Shown: piece after piece, positions 40,581-48,481 of the stretch
How positions within the stretch are numbered: position 1 is the stretch's first letter
Layout of the letters: the number at the start of each line of letters is the position of its first letter
NCBI RefSeq assembly: GCF_900167375.1
Contig: NZ_FUWY01000009.1
Span: 1-64,000, forward strand
Direction: 5' to 3'
Source: Anaerorhabdus furcosa
GTDB lineage: Bacteria > Bacillota_I > Bacilli_A > Erysipelotrichales > Erysipelotrichaceae
DNA length: 64,000 nucleotides
Position numbers and translations under genes: made by a program
The notes under the pieces: generated by a model
What the model was told of the DNA's origin: nothing
The model's input: the letters and a program-made list of their open reading frames with translations, nothing else
Databases searched by the model: none

Positions 40581-41975
40581 ATGGATGAATTTAGAGAATT
40601 AATGGGTAATAAACTAAACGAAGAATGCGGATGTTTTGGAATCTACAATGTAAAAGATGCTGCAAGTCTTTCTTATTTTGGATTACATGCATTACAACAT
40701 CGTGGACAAGAAGCTTGTGGTATTGCAGCAAGTGATAACAAAAACATTACTTGTTATAAAGGTAAGGGTTTAATTAGTGAAGTTTTCACAAATAAAATAA
40801 TTGAGGAATTACCAGGTAAACATGCGGTTGGGCATGTTCGTTATTCAACAGCTCAACAAAACCAAATTGAGAATGTTCAACCAATTATGGTGCGTGCTCA
40901 TCAAGGGTCGTTTGCACTTGTAAACAATGGACAAATTGTAAATGCTGAAGAAATTAAAGTGGAATTAGAAAATCAGGGAAGTATTTTTCAAGGAACAAGT
41001 GATAGTGAAATCTTCTTGCATTTAATTCAAAGAGAAGAAGGAACCATGGTTTATAAAATCATGAATGCATGTGCAAAACTTGAAGGTGCTTTTGCAGTTA
41101 TTATTATGACAAAAGATTGCATGTATGCTGTACGAGATAAAAATGGATTAAGACCACTTTCAATTGCAAAATTAGAAGATGGTTATTGTGTATCAAGTGA
41201 GAGCTGTGCATATGATATTGTGAATGCAAAATTTGTTCGTGATGTTGAACCTGGGGAAGTGATTCGTATTGCAAGTGATGGAATACAATCTTTTAAATAT
41301 ACAGAGAAGACACAAAAGAAAATGTGTTCAATGGAGTACATTTACTTTGCACGTCCTGATAGTGTAATAGAGGGTGTCAATGTGCATAATGCTCGTAAAT
41401 TATCAGGCAAATTATTAGCTAGAAAAGATAAAGTCAAAGCGGATATTGTAATTGGTGTACCTGATTCATCACTAAGTGCTGCAATTGGTTATGCAGAGGA
41501 AAGTCGATTACCTTATGAAATAGGATTAATTAAAAACCGTTATGTAGGGAGAACTTTTATCCAACCAACTCAAAAACAAAGAGAACGTGGAGTTCGTATG
41601 AAGTTGAGTGCTATTTCAGCTATTGTTAAAGGTAAACGTATTGTGATGATTGATGATTCAATTGTACGTGGGACTACAATGAAACGCATTGTTCAATTAC
41701 TAAAAGATGCGGGTGCTAAAGCAGTTCATGTACGTATTGCTTCACCTGAATTCAAATCACCTTGTTTCTATGGTGTTGATACATCAACTTATGATGAGTT
41801 AATTAGCTCAAGACTCAATGTTAAAGAATTAAAAGAATATATTGGTGCAGATAGTTTGAAGTTCTTAACGATTGATGAAGTGAAAGAAGCAAATGGACCA
41901 GATTTATGTGTTGCATGTTTCAGTGGTAAATATCCAACAAATCTATTTTCACTAGGCAATATAATTAAGAAGTAG
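40581..41975 (+). CDS. purF: Amidophosphoribosyltransferase
   Basis: 464 residues. It makes phosphoribosylamine from PRPP and glutamine, the committed step of purine synthesis. A 15-residue propeptide precedes the catalytic Cys16 (NEECGCFGIY), as in the Bacillus enzyme that self-processes. The four Fe-S cysteines are all present (KMCSMEY, SPCFYG, LCVACFSG). The PRPP loop is VMIDDSIVRGTTM. ATG 40581 is preferred; ATG 40578 is only 3 nt from GGAGGG. No other pur genes adjoin it, so this copy stands alone under the guanine riboswitch. Confidence 0.96.
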   Translation: MDEFRELMGNKLNEECGCFGIYNVKDAASLSYFGLHALQHRGQEACGIAASDNKNITCYKGKGLISEVFTNKIIEELPGKHAVGHVRYSTAQQNQIENVQPIMVRAHQGSFALVNNGQIVNAEEIKVELENQGSIFQGTSDSEIFLHLIQREEGTMVYKIMNACAKLEGAFAVIIMTKDCMYAVRDKNGLRPLSIAKLEDGYCVSSESCAYDIVNAKFVRDVEPGEVIRIASDGIQSFKYTEKTQKKMCSMEYIYFARPDSVIEGVNVHNARKLSGKLLARKDKVKADIVIGVPDSSLSAAIGYAEESRLPYEIGLIKNRYVGRTFIQPTQKQRERGVRMKLSAISAIVKGKRIVMIDDSIVRGTTMKRIVQLLKDAGAKAVHVRIASPEFKSPCFYGVDTSTYDELISSRLNVKELKEYIGADSLKFLTIDEVKEANGPDLCVACFSGKYPTNLFSLGNIIKK

Positions 41976-41984
41976 TAAAATGAA

Positions 41985-42008
41985 ACAGGATGAAAGTCCT
42001 GTTTTTTT
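41985..42008 (+). terminator. purF terminator
   Basis: Stem ACAGGA / TCCTGT with loop TGAAAG and a seven-T run. Confidence 0.88.
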
Positions 42009-42018
42009 AGGGGGTCAT

Positions 42019-42726
42019 ATGGGAAGTATTGTAAATGCACTAAGTATTATCGTAGGTGGAATTCTAGGTATAATGCTTAAAAAAGGGATTAAAGAAAATA
42101 TCCAAGAGGGTATCTATAAAGCGATTGGTGTATGTGTATTGGTCATAGGAATTAATGGTGTGCTTTCCAATATGGCAGTTGTATCAAAGGAATTTGTTTC
42201 TACAAGTGGAGAATTAATTTTGGTTATATCGATTGTTATTGGTACATTTATTGGCGAAGCAATGGATCTTGATAAAAAATTGAATGGGTTATCTTATAAG
42301 ATAGAAAAGAAGTTTAATTTAGCTGGTTTTGCAAGTAGTTTTGTGGCTGCATCCATTATCTTCTGTGTGGGAGCAATGGCGATCATTGGTGGAATTAATG
42401 ATGGTTTATTGCATGATCCCAATGTGTTGTATGTAAAAAGTATTCTAGATGGTATCACAAGTATTATCTTAGGTGCAACTTTAGGAATGGGTGTTATCTT
42501 TTCAAGTATTCCGGTTCTAATTTATCAAGGTGCAATTACTCTTCTTGCAGGTAGTTTATCATCGGTTTTAGTAGGTGAGTTTCTTCGACAAATTTGTATG
42601 GTAGGTTATGTACTTGTCATTTGTATCGGAATTAACTTTCTTGCTCCCAATAAATTAAAAGTAGCGAATATGCTACCATCGCTATTGGTTGTCATTGTTT
42701 ATAATGTCATTTTGATGTTCTTTTAA
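42019..42726 (+). CDS. DUF554 membrane protein
   Basis: 235 residues with about seven hydrophobic helices. It starts GSIVNALSIIVGGILGIMLKKGI and has GTFIGEAMDLDKKLN and FCVGAMAIIGGINDGLLHD, all typical of DUF554 (YdfK/YqgA-like). Family function is unknown; some are called putative inner-membrane transporters. ATG 42019 follows AGGGGG just after the purF terminator. The longer frame would start inside that terminator and is rejected. Confidence 0.88.
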   Translation: MGSIVNALSIIVGGILGIMLKKGIKENIQEGIYKAIGVCVLVIGINGVLSNMAVVSKEFVSTSGELILVISIVIGTFIGEAMDLDKKLNGLSYKIEKKFNLAGFASSFVAASIIFCVGAMAIIGGINDGLLHDPNVLYVKSILDGITSIILGATLGMGVIFSSIPVLIYQGAITLLAGSLSSVLVGEFLRQICMVGYVLVICIGINFLAPNKLKVANMLPSLLVVIVYNVILMFF

Positions 42727-42770
42727 ATCATTTGTGCTAAAATAATTCATGTTGAAAGGTGGTAAATAAA

Positions 42771-43598
42771 ATGAGTAATTGTAATCATAATTGTGGTTCT
42801 TGTAGTCAAAATTGTTCAGAACGTACTAACCCTGAAAGCTTTTTAATACAACCACATAAAGATAGCCATATTAAGAAAATTATAGGTGTTGTTAGTGGCA
42901 AGGGCGGTGTTGGTAAAAGTTTAGTAACAAGCTTACTTGCAACTGCAATGGCAAGAAAAGGATTTAATGTGGGAGTACTTGATGCAGATATCACAGGACC
43001 AAGTATGACAAAAGTATTTGGAATCACTGGAAAAGCTGAGGGAACACAAGACGCAATATATCCATGTGTTAGTGAGGGTGGCATTCAAGTAATGTCAATC
43101 AACATGATGCTTGAAACTGATGAAACTCCAGTGATATGGAGAGGACCAGTTATTGCGGGTATTGTTAAACAATTTTATACAGATGTTGTTTGGAAAGATG
43201 TCGATTATTTATTTGTGGATATGCCTCCTGGAACTGGGGATGTGCCTCTAACTGTATTTCAATCCTTACCATTAGATGGCATTGTGATTGTAACATCACC
43301 ACAAGAGCTTGTAAGTATGGTGGTAGCAAAAGCAATCAACATGGCTAAAATGATGAATATTAATGTCCTAGGAATCATTGAAAATATGAGTTATGTACAA
43401 TGTGATGAATGTGATCACAAGATTTATGTCTTTGGTGAAAGTAATATTGAACAAATCGCAAGAGAGGCAGAACTTGATGTCTTAGCACAAATTCCACTAG
43501 ATCCTATGATTGCGAGTTTGTGTGATGCTGGTAATATTGAAGTGGCTGATGTTCGTGTATTGGATAAAGCAATAGAAAAAATTGAGGGGCTTAAATAG
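42771..43598 (+). CDS. mrp: Mrp/NBP35-type Fe-S cluster carrier ATPase
   Basis: 275 residues. The P-loop is GVVSGKGGVGKSLV (deviant Walker A with the second Lys), with LFVDMPPGTGD as the switch region. A CxxC (QCDEC) at about residue 218 binds the bridging Fe-S cluster. An N-terminal cysteine cluster (CNHNCGSCSQNC) recalls the NBP35 subgroup, adding a second potential cluster. It moves Fe-S clusters to apoproteins. ATG 42771 follows AAGGTGG; GTG 42759 lies within that site. Confidence 0.92.
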   Translation: MSNCNHNCGSCSQNCSERTNPESFLIQPHKDSHIKKIIGVVSGKGGVGKSLVTSLLATAMARKGFNVGVLDADITGPSMTKVFGITGKAEGTQDAIYPCVSEGGIQVMSINMMLETDETPVIWRGPVIAGIVKQFYTDVVWKDVDYLFVDMPPGTGDVPLTVFQSLPLDGIVIVTSPQELVSMVVAKAINMAKMMNINVLGIIENMSYVQCDECDHKIYVFGESNIEQIAREAELDVLAQIPLDPMIASLCDAGNIEVADVRVLDKAIEKIEGLK

Positions 43599-43606
43599 CC
43601 TCTTTT
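43580..43606 (+). terminator. mrp terminator
   Basis: Stem of about GAGGCT / AGCCTC with one bulged G spanning the mrp stop codon, followed by TTTTATT. Confidence 0.65.
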
Positions 43607-43660
43607 ATTAACTTCACCCAAAATTCACATTTTCAATATATAATAAAGTTGGTGATAAAA

Positions 43661-44332
43661 ATGAAAATATTAGTCGTTGATGATGAAAGCAAAATTAGAG
43701 AAATGATTCGCAAGTATGCCCAATATGAAGGCTACGATGTAAGTGAAGCAAAGGATGGAATGGAAGCTGTTGAGAAGTGCGCAAGTAGTAATTATGACTT
43801 AATTGTCATGGATGTTATGATGCCTAATCTTGATGGATTTTCAGCATGCAAAGAAATTAAGAAAATGAAAGATATTCCTGTTATTATGCTTACAGCACTT
43901 GGTGAAGAGTATGATAAGATTCATGGATTTGATTTAGGAATAGATGATTATGTCGTTAAACCATTTTCACCCAAAGAACTAATGATGCGTATTCAAGCAA
44001 TTTTAAAACGAACTAAATCACAGAGTGAAATGGCGGAAGTCTTTACTCAAGAGGGTTTAAAAGTAGATTTTACAGCGCATATTGTTGAAATAGATGGTGA
44101 AAAAGTTTCTTTGTCGCCCAAAGAATTTGATTTATTAGAGTACATGATTCGTAACCAAGGCATTGCACTTACAAGAGAGAAACTTCTACAAAAAGTTTGG
44201 GGTTATGACTTTTTTGGTGATGATCGTACCCTTGATACACATATTAAACTATTACGCAAAAACATTGGACCCTATGCTAAGTTCATTGTTACGCTAAGAG
44301 GGGTGGGTTATCGTTTTGAAAAAGCCGATTAA
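43661..44332 (+). CDS. OmpR-family response regulator
   Basis: 223 residues. Receiver domain with VVDDESK, phospho-acceptor Asp in IVMDVMMPNLDG and KPFSPKE; then a winged helix with LTREKLLQKVWGYDFFGDDRTLDTHI and GVGYRFE. It is cytoplasmic, acts as a phosphorylated dimer, and is paired with the kinase that begins 17 nt before its stop. ATG 43661 has only a weak GTTGGTGA upstream. The regulon is not evident from this sequence. Confidence 0.92.
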   Translation: MKILVVDDESKIREMIRKYAQYEGYDVSEAKDGMEAVEKCASSNYDLIVMDVMMPNLDGFSACKEIKKMKDIPVIMLTALGEEYDKIHGFDLGIDDYVVKPFSPKELMMRIQAILKRTKSQSEMAEVFTQEGLKVDFTAHIVEIDGEKVSLSPKEFDLLEYMIRNQGIALTREKLLQKVWGYDFFGDDRTLDTHIKLLRKNIGPYAKFIVTLRGVGYRFEKAD

Positions 44333-45755
44333 ACTCCAATGGAAATTACTCATTTATCTAGTTACCTTCATGTTTGGTATTCTTGCGCTTCTTTGGGTAT
44401 TTCAAATTGGGTTACTGCAACCATTATATGAATACAACAAAGTAAGTGTAGCAAAAGAAACAGCTGCGAATATTGAAAAAGTAATCAACAATGAAGATAT
44501 CAGTGATTACATTGCTTCATTATCAGAACAAAATGATTTGTGTGCACTTGTTATTACAGATTCCCAAATGATTAACACCAATGTAACAGGCTGTATGATT
44601 AATCGTTTACCTTATGATAAATTAGTTGAATACTATTCACTTGCGAAAGAGAATGGGGGAAGTTATCTTTCAAAATCCGAATTAGTTGAGATGTCATTTA
44701 ATCCGAATGCTCCTGATGAAAGCTTTGTTTCAAAGTATAAAGGAGATAAAAATATTGTCTATACGAAAGTAGTGGAAGATGAAAGTGGATTGGTAAGTAT
44801 CATCTTAGTAAATACAAGGGTGACCAGAGTTAATGCTGCAACCCAAACACTATCTGATCAACTATTTATGATAGGATGTATTATTTTTATCGCAACAGTT
44901 ATTCTTGTATTATTTTTAACAAAGAAGATTGTTAAACCAATAGTAAAAATTAAGGAAGCTACAAATAATCTTGCTGGTGGTAAATATGAAAATGTCTCAA
45001 AAAAGGATGATTATTTGGAAATATATGAATTAAATAAAACGCTTGAGTATGCAGCCACACAAATACAAAAAGCAGATAAAGCGAAAAGAGATTTAATTGC
45101 GAATGTATCGCATGATTTAAGAACACCACTAACAATGATTACCGGTTATGGTGAAATGATGTTGGATTTGCCTGATGAAAAAACAGATGAAAACATAAAA
45201 GTCATTGTTGCTGAATCAAAACGATTGAATCTTATCGTAAATGATTTACTTGATTTATCACGACTAAATGAAAATAAGATTGAACTACACAAAGAAAACT
45301 TCAATCTAACTGAATGCATACAAGATGTCTTAAAAACCTATGAATCTTATTCGAGACAAGAAGAGTTTCACATTCAATTTGATTTTAATAGACCGATTAT
45401 GATTTATGCGGATAAAAAAAGAATAGCTCAAGTACTACATAATTTTATTGACAATGCTATTAATTATTCAAATCAAAATAAGCGAATCGAAATAAGACAA
45501 ATATTAAAAGACAACTTAATTCGCATTGAAATACAAGATTTTGGACAAGGTATTGAAACAAATCAAATTGAATTAATTTGGGATCGCTACTATAAAGTAG
45601 ATAAAGAACATAATCGTGTTTCTCAAGGTTCTGGTATTGGTCTTGCGATTGTAAAAGAAGTATTGGAATTACATCAATTTAACTATGGAGTGAAGTCTAA
45701 AATCAATGAAGGATCAATATTCTATTTTGAAATGCCAGTTTTAGAAAGTGAGTAA
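44316..45755 (+). CDS. Membrane sensor histidine kinase
   Basis: 479 residues starting at TTG, the first plausible start, with GAGGGG upstream in the regulator gene. Two transmembrane helices (about 9-30 and 180-200) enclose an outside sensor of about 150 residues. A HAMP domain (KKIVKPIVKIKEATNNLAGG), HisKA with NVSHDLRTPLTMITGYGE, and HATPase with NFIDNAINYS, DFGQGI and GSGIGLAI follow. It phosphorylates the preceding regulator. The signal is unknown. Terminator after it. Confidence 0.92.
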   Translation: MKKPIKLQWKLLIYLVTFMFGILALLWVFQIGLLQPLYEYNKVSVAKETAANIEKVINNEDISDYIASLSEQNDLCALVITDSQMINTNVTGCMINRLPYDKLVEYYSLAKENGGSYLSKSELVEMSFNPNAPDESFVSKYKGDKNIVYTKVVEDESGLVSIILVNTRVTRVNAATQTLSDQLFMIGCIIFIATVILVLFLTKKIVKPIVKIKEATNNLAGGKYENVSKKDDYLEIYELNKTLEYAATQIQKADKAKRDLIANVSHDLRTPLTMITGYGEMMLDLPDEKTDENIKVIVAESKRLNLIVNDLLDLSRLNENKIELHKENFNLTECIQDVLKTYESYSRQEEFHIQFDFNRPIMIYADKKRIAQVLHNFIDNAINYSNQNKRIEIRQILKDNLIRIEIQDFGQGIETNQIELIWDRYYKVDKEHNRVSQGSGIGLAIVKEVLELHQFNYGVKSKINEGSIFYFEMPVLESE

Positions 45756-45768
45756 TCACTTTCTTTTT
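45743..45768 (+). terminator. Two-component operon terminator
   Basis: Stem AGAAAGTGA / TCACTTTCT with the kinase stop codon in the GTAA loop, then TTTTCT. Confidence 0.88.
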
Positions 45769-45818
45769 CTATTTAATCGTAGTAGAATTTTTGTATTGCA
45801 AGTTAGGGAGAACAGATA

Positions 45819-46226
45819 ATGAATAAAACTAAAACTATTTTTGGTTCTTTGTTTATGATTAATTTAGTAATTAGTATTCAACCTTATTTTGGAACACTTT
45901 TATCACAAAATGTACCAACAAGTCTTTGGGGAAGTTATCTTGTAGAGAATTTTATCTTTCCAATTATTTTACTTATGGGAGTACTTGGCTTATTTATTAA
46001 AAATGAGAGGCATTTCATCATTGATTACTTAATTATGAACAGTTTATTTTTATCACTTCAATTATTTTATAGTGTTGTATGGATTAATCGAGGTTTTGCT
46101 GGATGGTGGATAAGTATCGGAGAAACACTTAGTTTATTAGTACCAGGTTGTCTTTTTGTCATGTGTATCACAGGGATTTCAATATTTAATTTAGTTAAGA
46201 AATATAAGGAAGTTCACTCAATATGA
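45819..46226 (+). CDS. Small four-helix membrane protein, function unknown
   Basis: 135 residues with four hydrophobic helices (about 8-25, 38-60, 68-90 and 100-125) and short loops. AGGGAG precedes the ATG. Its stop overlaps the start of the P-loop kinase gene by 4 nt (ATGA), so the two are coupled. I do not recognise the family. Confidence 0.65.
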   Translation: MNKTKTIFGSLFMINLVISIQPYFGTLLSQNVPTSLWGSYLVENFIFPIILLMGVLGLFIKNERHFIIDYLIMNSLFLSLQLFYSVVWINRGFAGWWISIGETLSLLVPGCLFVMCITGISIFNLVKKYKEVHSI

Positions 46227-46732
46227 AAATTGCAATCATTGGTTATAGTGGTTCGGGTAAGTCGACTCTTGCTAAGAAGCTTGGAGAAATCATTCATGCT
46301 CCTGTTTATCATTATGACTGCATTCATTTTACTGATGGATGGAAAGAGCGAGATCGAGATGAAGTAACTAAGTTAGTGGATAATTCACTAAGCCAGTCAT
46401 CATGGGTGATTGATGGTAATTATTCGGCATTTGAATTTGATCGAAGAATGAGTGATGCAGACTTAATTGTTTTCATGAATTTTCCTCGTAGAATAGCATT
46501 TCCAAGAGTGATCAAACGATACATACAAAATAGAGGAAAATCTCGTGATTCTATTGCTGAAGGATGTGTTGAAAAGGTAGATTTAGAATTTATTTATTGG
46601 TGCTTGATTAAAGGGCGAACAAGTAAATACACAGGTAGATATAAAAAACAAGGTGTACTCTATAAAGAGAAGTTTGTTGAATGTAAAAGTGATAAAGATG
46701 TAGTGCGATTAATAGAAAACATTGTAAAGTAG
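46223..46732 (+). CDS. P-loop nucleotide kinase-like protein (topology-modulation / FlaR type)
   Basis: 169 residues. The Walker A is IIGYSGSGKSTLAKKLGE at the very N-terminus, with YHYDCIHFTDGW and WVIDGNY characteristic of the adenylate-kinase-related family annotated as DNA topology modulation protein FlaR. The lid-like basic segment RRIAFPRVIKRYIQNRGK is present. Biochemical function is not established for the family. It is coupled to the preceding membrane gene and closed by a terminator. Confidence 0.82.
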   Translation: MKIAIIGYSGSGKSTLAKKLGEIIHAPVYHYDCIHFTDGWKERDRDEVTKLVDNSLSQSSWVIDGNYSAFEFDRRMSDADLIVFMNFPRRIAFPRVIKRYIQNRGKSRDSIAEGCVEKVDLEFIYWCLIKGRTSKYTGRYKKQGVLYKEKFVECKSDKDVVRLIENIVK

Positions 46733-46749
46733 TAGAAATACTACTTTTT
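46728..46749 (+). terminator. Terminator after the P-loop gene
   Basis: Stem AGTAGTA / TACTACT with GAAA loop and TTTTC tail, overlapping the stop codon. Confidence 0.85.
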
Positions 46750-46751
46750 CT

Positions 46752-46771
46752 ATTTAGAAAAATATCTAAAT
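46752..46771 (+). promoter_or_regulatory. Operator O1 of the SdpR-like repressor
   Basis: 20-bp element with arms ATTTAGA / TCTAAAT, 5 bp upstream of the -35 box. Confidence 0.7.
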
Positions 46772-46776
46772 AGGTA

Positions 46777-46805
46777 TTGTATTTTGTGAAAGTTGTATCT
46801 ATAAT
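46777..46805 (+). promoter_or_regulatory. Promoter of the sdpRI-like operon
   Basis: TTGTAT, 17-nt spacer, TATAAT (46800-46805). Confidence 0.8.
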
Positions 46806-46807
46806 GT

Positions 46808-46827
46808 ATTTAGATAAATTTCTAAAT
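46808..46827 (+). promoter_or_regulatory. Operator O2 of the SdpR-like repressor
   Basis: Second ATTTAGA / TCTAAAT element, 56 bp from O1, lying directly after the -10 where a bound dimer would block transcription. Confidence 0.75.
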
Positions 46828-46840
46828 AGGTGGTGATGAA

Positions 46841-47110
46841 GTGGGAATAAACGATACATTAAAAGCGATATCAGATCCAATACGAAGAGATATATTGGAA
46901 TTATTGAAAGATGGGAAAATGTCAGCAGGGGATATTGCTGAACGATTTGATTTAACAGGTGCAACGGTTTCCTATCATCTATCAATTTTAAAAAAAGCAA
47001 AACTAATCATCGAAGAAAAACAAAAGAATTTTATCTATTATGAATTAAACTTATCGGTATTTGAAGATATCTTAGTTTGGATTCAACAATTGGGAGGGAA
47101 TCAAAAGTGA
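46841..47110 (+). CDS. ArsR-family autorepressor (SdpR-like)
   Basis: 89 residues starting at GTG behind GGTGGTGAA. A winged helix-turn-helix DNA-binding protein with AISDPIRRDILELLKDGKMS, then GATVSYHLSILKKAKLI and FIYYELN, the SdpR type that lacks metal-binding cysteines. Twin palindromes flank its promoter, so it probably represses its own operon. It overlaps the SdpI-like gene by 4 nt (GTGA), the repressor-then-membrane-protein order known from B. subtilis sdpRI, where SdpI holds SdpR at the membrane when toxin is present. Confidence 0.9.
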   Translation: MGINDTLKAISDPIRRDILELLKDGKMSAGDIAERFDLTGATVSYHLSILKKAKLIIEEKQKNFIYYELNLSVFEDILVWIQQLGGNQK

Positions 47111-47766
47111 AAAATGTAGATTGGAAAATAATTGTGATTACTGTGTTAATCACATGGTCTCCAATGATTGTTGGAGCAATCATCTATCAAGATATGCCTG
47201 AAATGATAGCAGCACATTTTAATATTTATGGTCAACCGGATGCGTATATGAACAAGGAAATTATCTTATTTGTATTGCCATTGGCGATGGGGTTTCTGCA
47301 AATCTTTACATGCTATGCCAGTGATACCAATAATGTCAATGCGGTACAAAAACCAAAGGTAGAATATATCGCTAAATTTATTATTCCGGTATTAAGTTTT
47401 GTTGTTTACTTCTTATCTATTGGGTATTCGATAGGGATTCAATTTGATATGCGTTTAATTATGATGATCGTTATTGGATGTCTCTTCTTGTTAATTGGAA
47501 ATTATTTACCAAAGACAAGTGGAACCTATAAGACAAAGGTAGCTTTGTTTAAGAAATTCAAAAATTCAAAATTATATAACTATGATCCAGCATTAAGACA
47601 AAAAATGTATCGAATACAAGGAATCACCTTTGTGATATTTGGATTTCTTAGTATTTTATCAGTGTTATTACCAGTAGAGTATTCCTTTGCGGTAATTATG
47701 CTGTTGATCTTTGTTGTGATTGTAGAAACAATTGTATTTTTAAAAGAAATTTATAGAAGGGGTTAA
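47107..47766 (+). CDS. SdpI-like membrane protein (DUF1648 plus SdpI domain)
   Basis: 219 residues starting at GTG with GGGAGGG upstream. The DUF1648 motif YQDMPEMIAAHFNIYGQPDAY is split here as MPEMIAAHFNIYGQPD at about residues 30-46; six hydrophobic helices follow, with the SdpI segment LLIGNYLPKTSGTY near 150. In B. subtilis SdpI gives immunity to the SDP toxin and senses it. Here no sdpABC toxin genes adjoin; an ABC exporter follows instead. The protein could be an immunity factor, a sensor, or both. Confidence 0.88.
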   Translation: MKNVDWKIIVITVLITWSPMIVGAIIYQDMPEMIAAHFNIYGQPDAYMNKEIILFVLPLAMGFLQIFTCYASDTNNVNAVQKPKVEYIAKFIIPVLSFVVYFLSIGYSIGIQFDMRLIMMIVIGCLFLLIGNYLPKTSGTYKTKVALFKKFKNSKLYNYDPALRQKMYRIQGITFVIFGFLSILSVLLPVEYSFAVIMLLIFVVIVETIVFLKEIYRRG

Positions 47767-47770
47767 GAAA

Positions 47771-48481
47771 ATGAAACCAATGTTAGAAATTAAAAATTTC
47801 CATAAATCTTATGGACAAAAAGAAATTGTAAAAGGAATTAACTTAGAAGTAAATCAAGGGGAAATATTTGGATTTATTGGCCATAATGGAGCAGGCAAAA
47901 CGACAACGATTCGAAGTGTAGTGGGTATTTTGGATTTTGAAAGTGGTGAAGTATTAATTGATGGAAAAAACATCAAAACTGATCCAATTGCTTGTAAGCA
48001 AGTGATGGCGTATATACCAGATAATCCAGATTTATATGAGCATTTAACTGGAATTAAATACATTAATTTTATTTGTGATTTATATGGTGTACCGAATGAA
48101 GTGCGTCTTCCAAGAATTCAAGAACTTGCTAAGGAATTGGAACTGGATACAAATTTAGGAGATTCAATTAGTTCATATTCTCATGGTATGAAACAAAAAC
48201 TTGCTTTAATTAGTGCCTTTGTTCATGCACCAAAACTATTAATATTAGATGAACCATTTGTTGGGTTAGATCCTAAAGCAGCATTTACTTTAAAGAAACG
48301 AATGAGAAAAATTTGTGATGAGGGTTGTTCTATTTTCTTCTCATCTCATGTATTGGAAGTTGTTGAAAAACTATGTGATAAAGTAGCAATATTAAAAGAA
48401 GGTCAAATTGTATTACAAGGAGAAACGGATGAAATTATTCGAAATGAATCACTTGAAGAAATCTTCCTAGGACTTGAATAA
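47771..48481 (+). CDS. ABC transporter ATPase in the sdpRI-like operon
   Basis: 236 residues. Walker A GHNGAGKTT, signature YSHGMKQKLALI, Walker B LLILDEPFVGLDP and the switch His in SSHVLEVVEKL. This is the ABC-2/CcmA-type ATPase subfamily used by bacteriocin, antibiotic-resistance and lipid exporters. It starts 4 nt after the SdpI-like gene and its stop overlaps the permease start (TAATG-type junction), so the four genes form one operon. Confidence 0.93.
   Translation: MKPMLEIKNFHKSYGQKEIVKGINLEVNQGEIFGFIGHNGAGKTTTIRSVVGILDFESGEVLIDGKNIKTDPIACKQVMAYIPDNPDLYEHLTGIKYINFICDLYGVPNEVRLPRIQELAKELELDTNLGDSISSYSHGMKQKLALISAFVHAPKLLILDEPFVGLDPKAAFTLKKRMRKICDEGCSIFFSSHVLEVVEKLCDKVAILKEGQIVLQGETDEIIRNESLEEIFLGLE

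Noticed and set aside
46841-47766. Complete SDP toxin system
   Set aside because: No sdpA, sdpB or sdpC-like genes lie nearby; only the regulator and SdpI-like protein are present.
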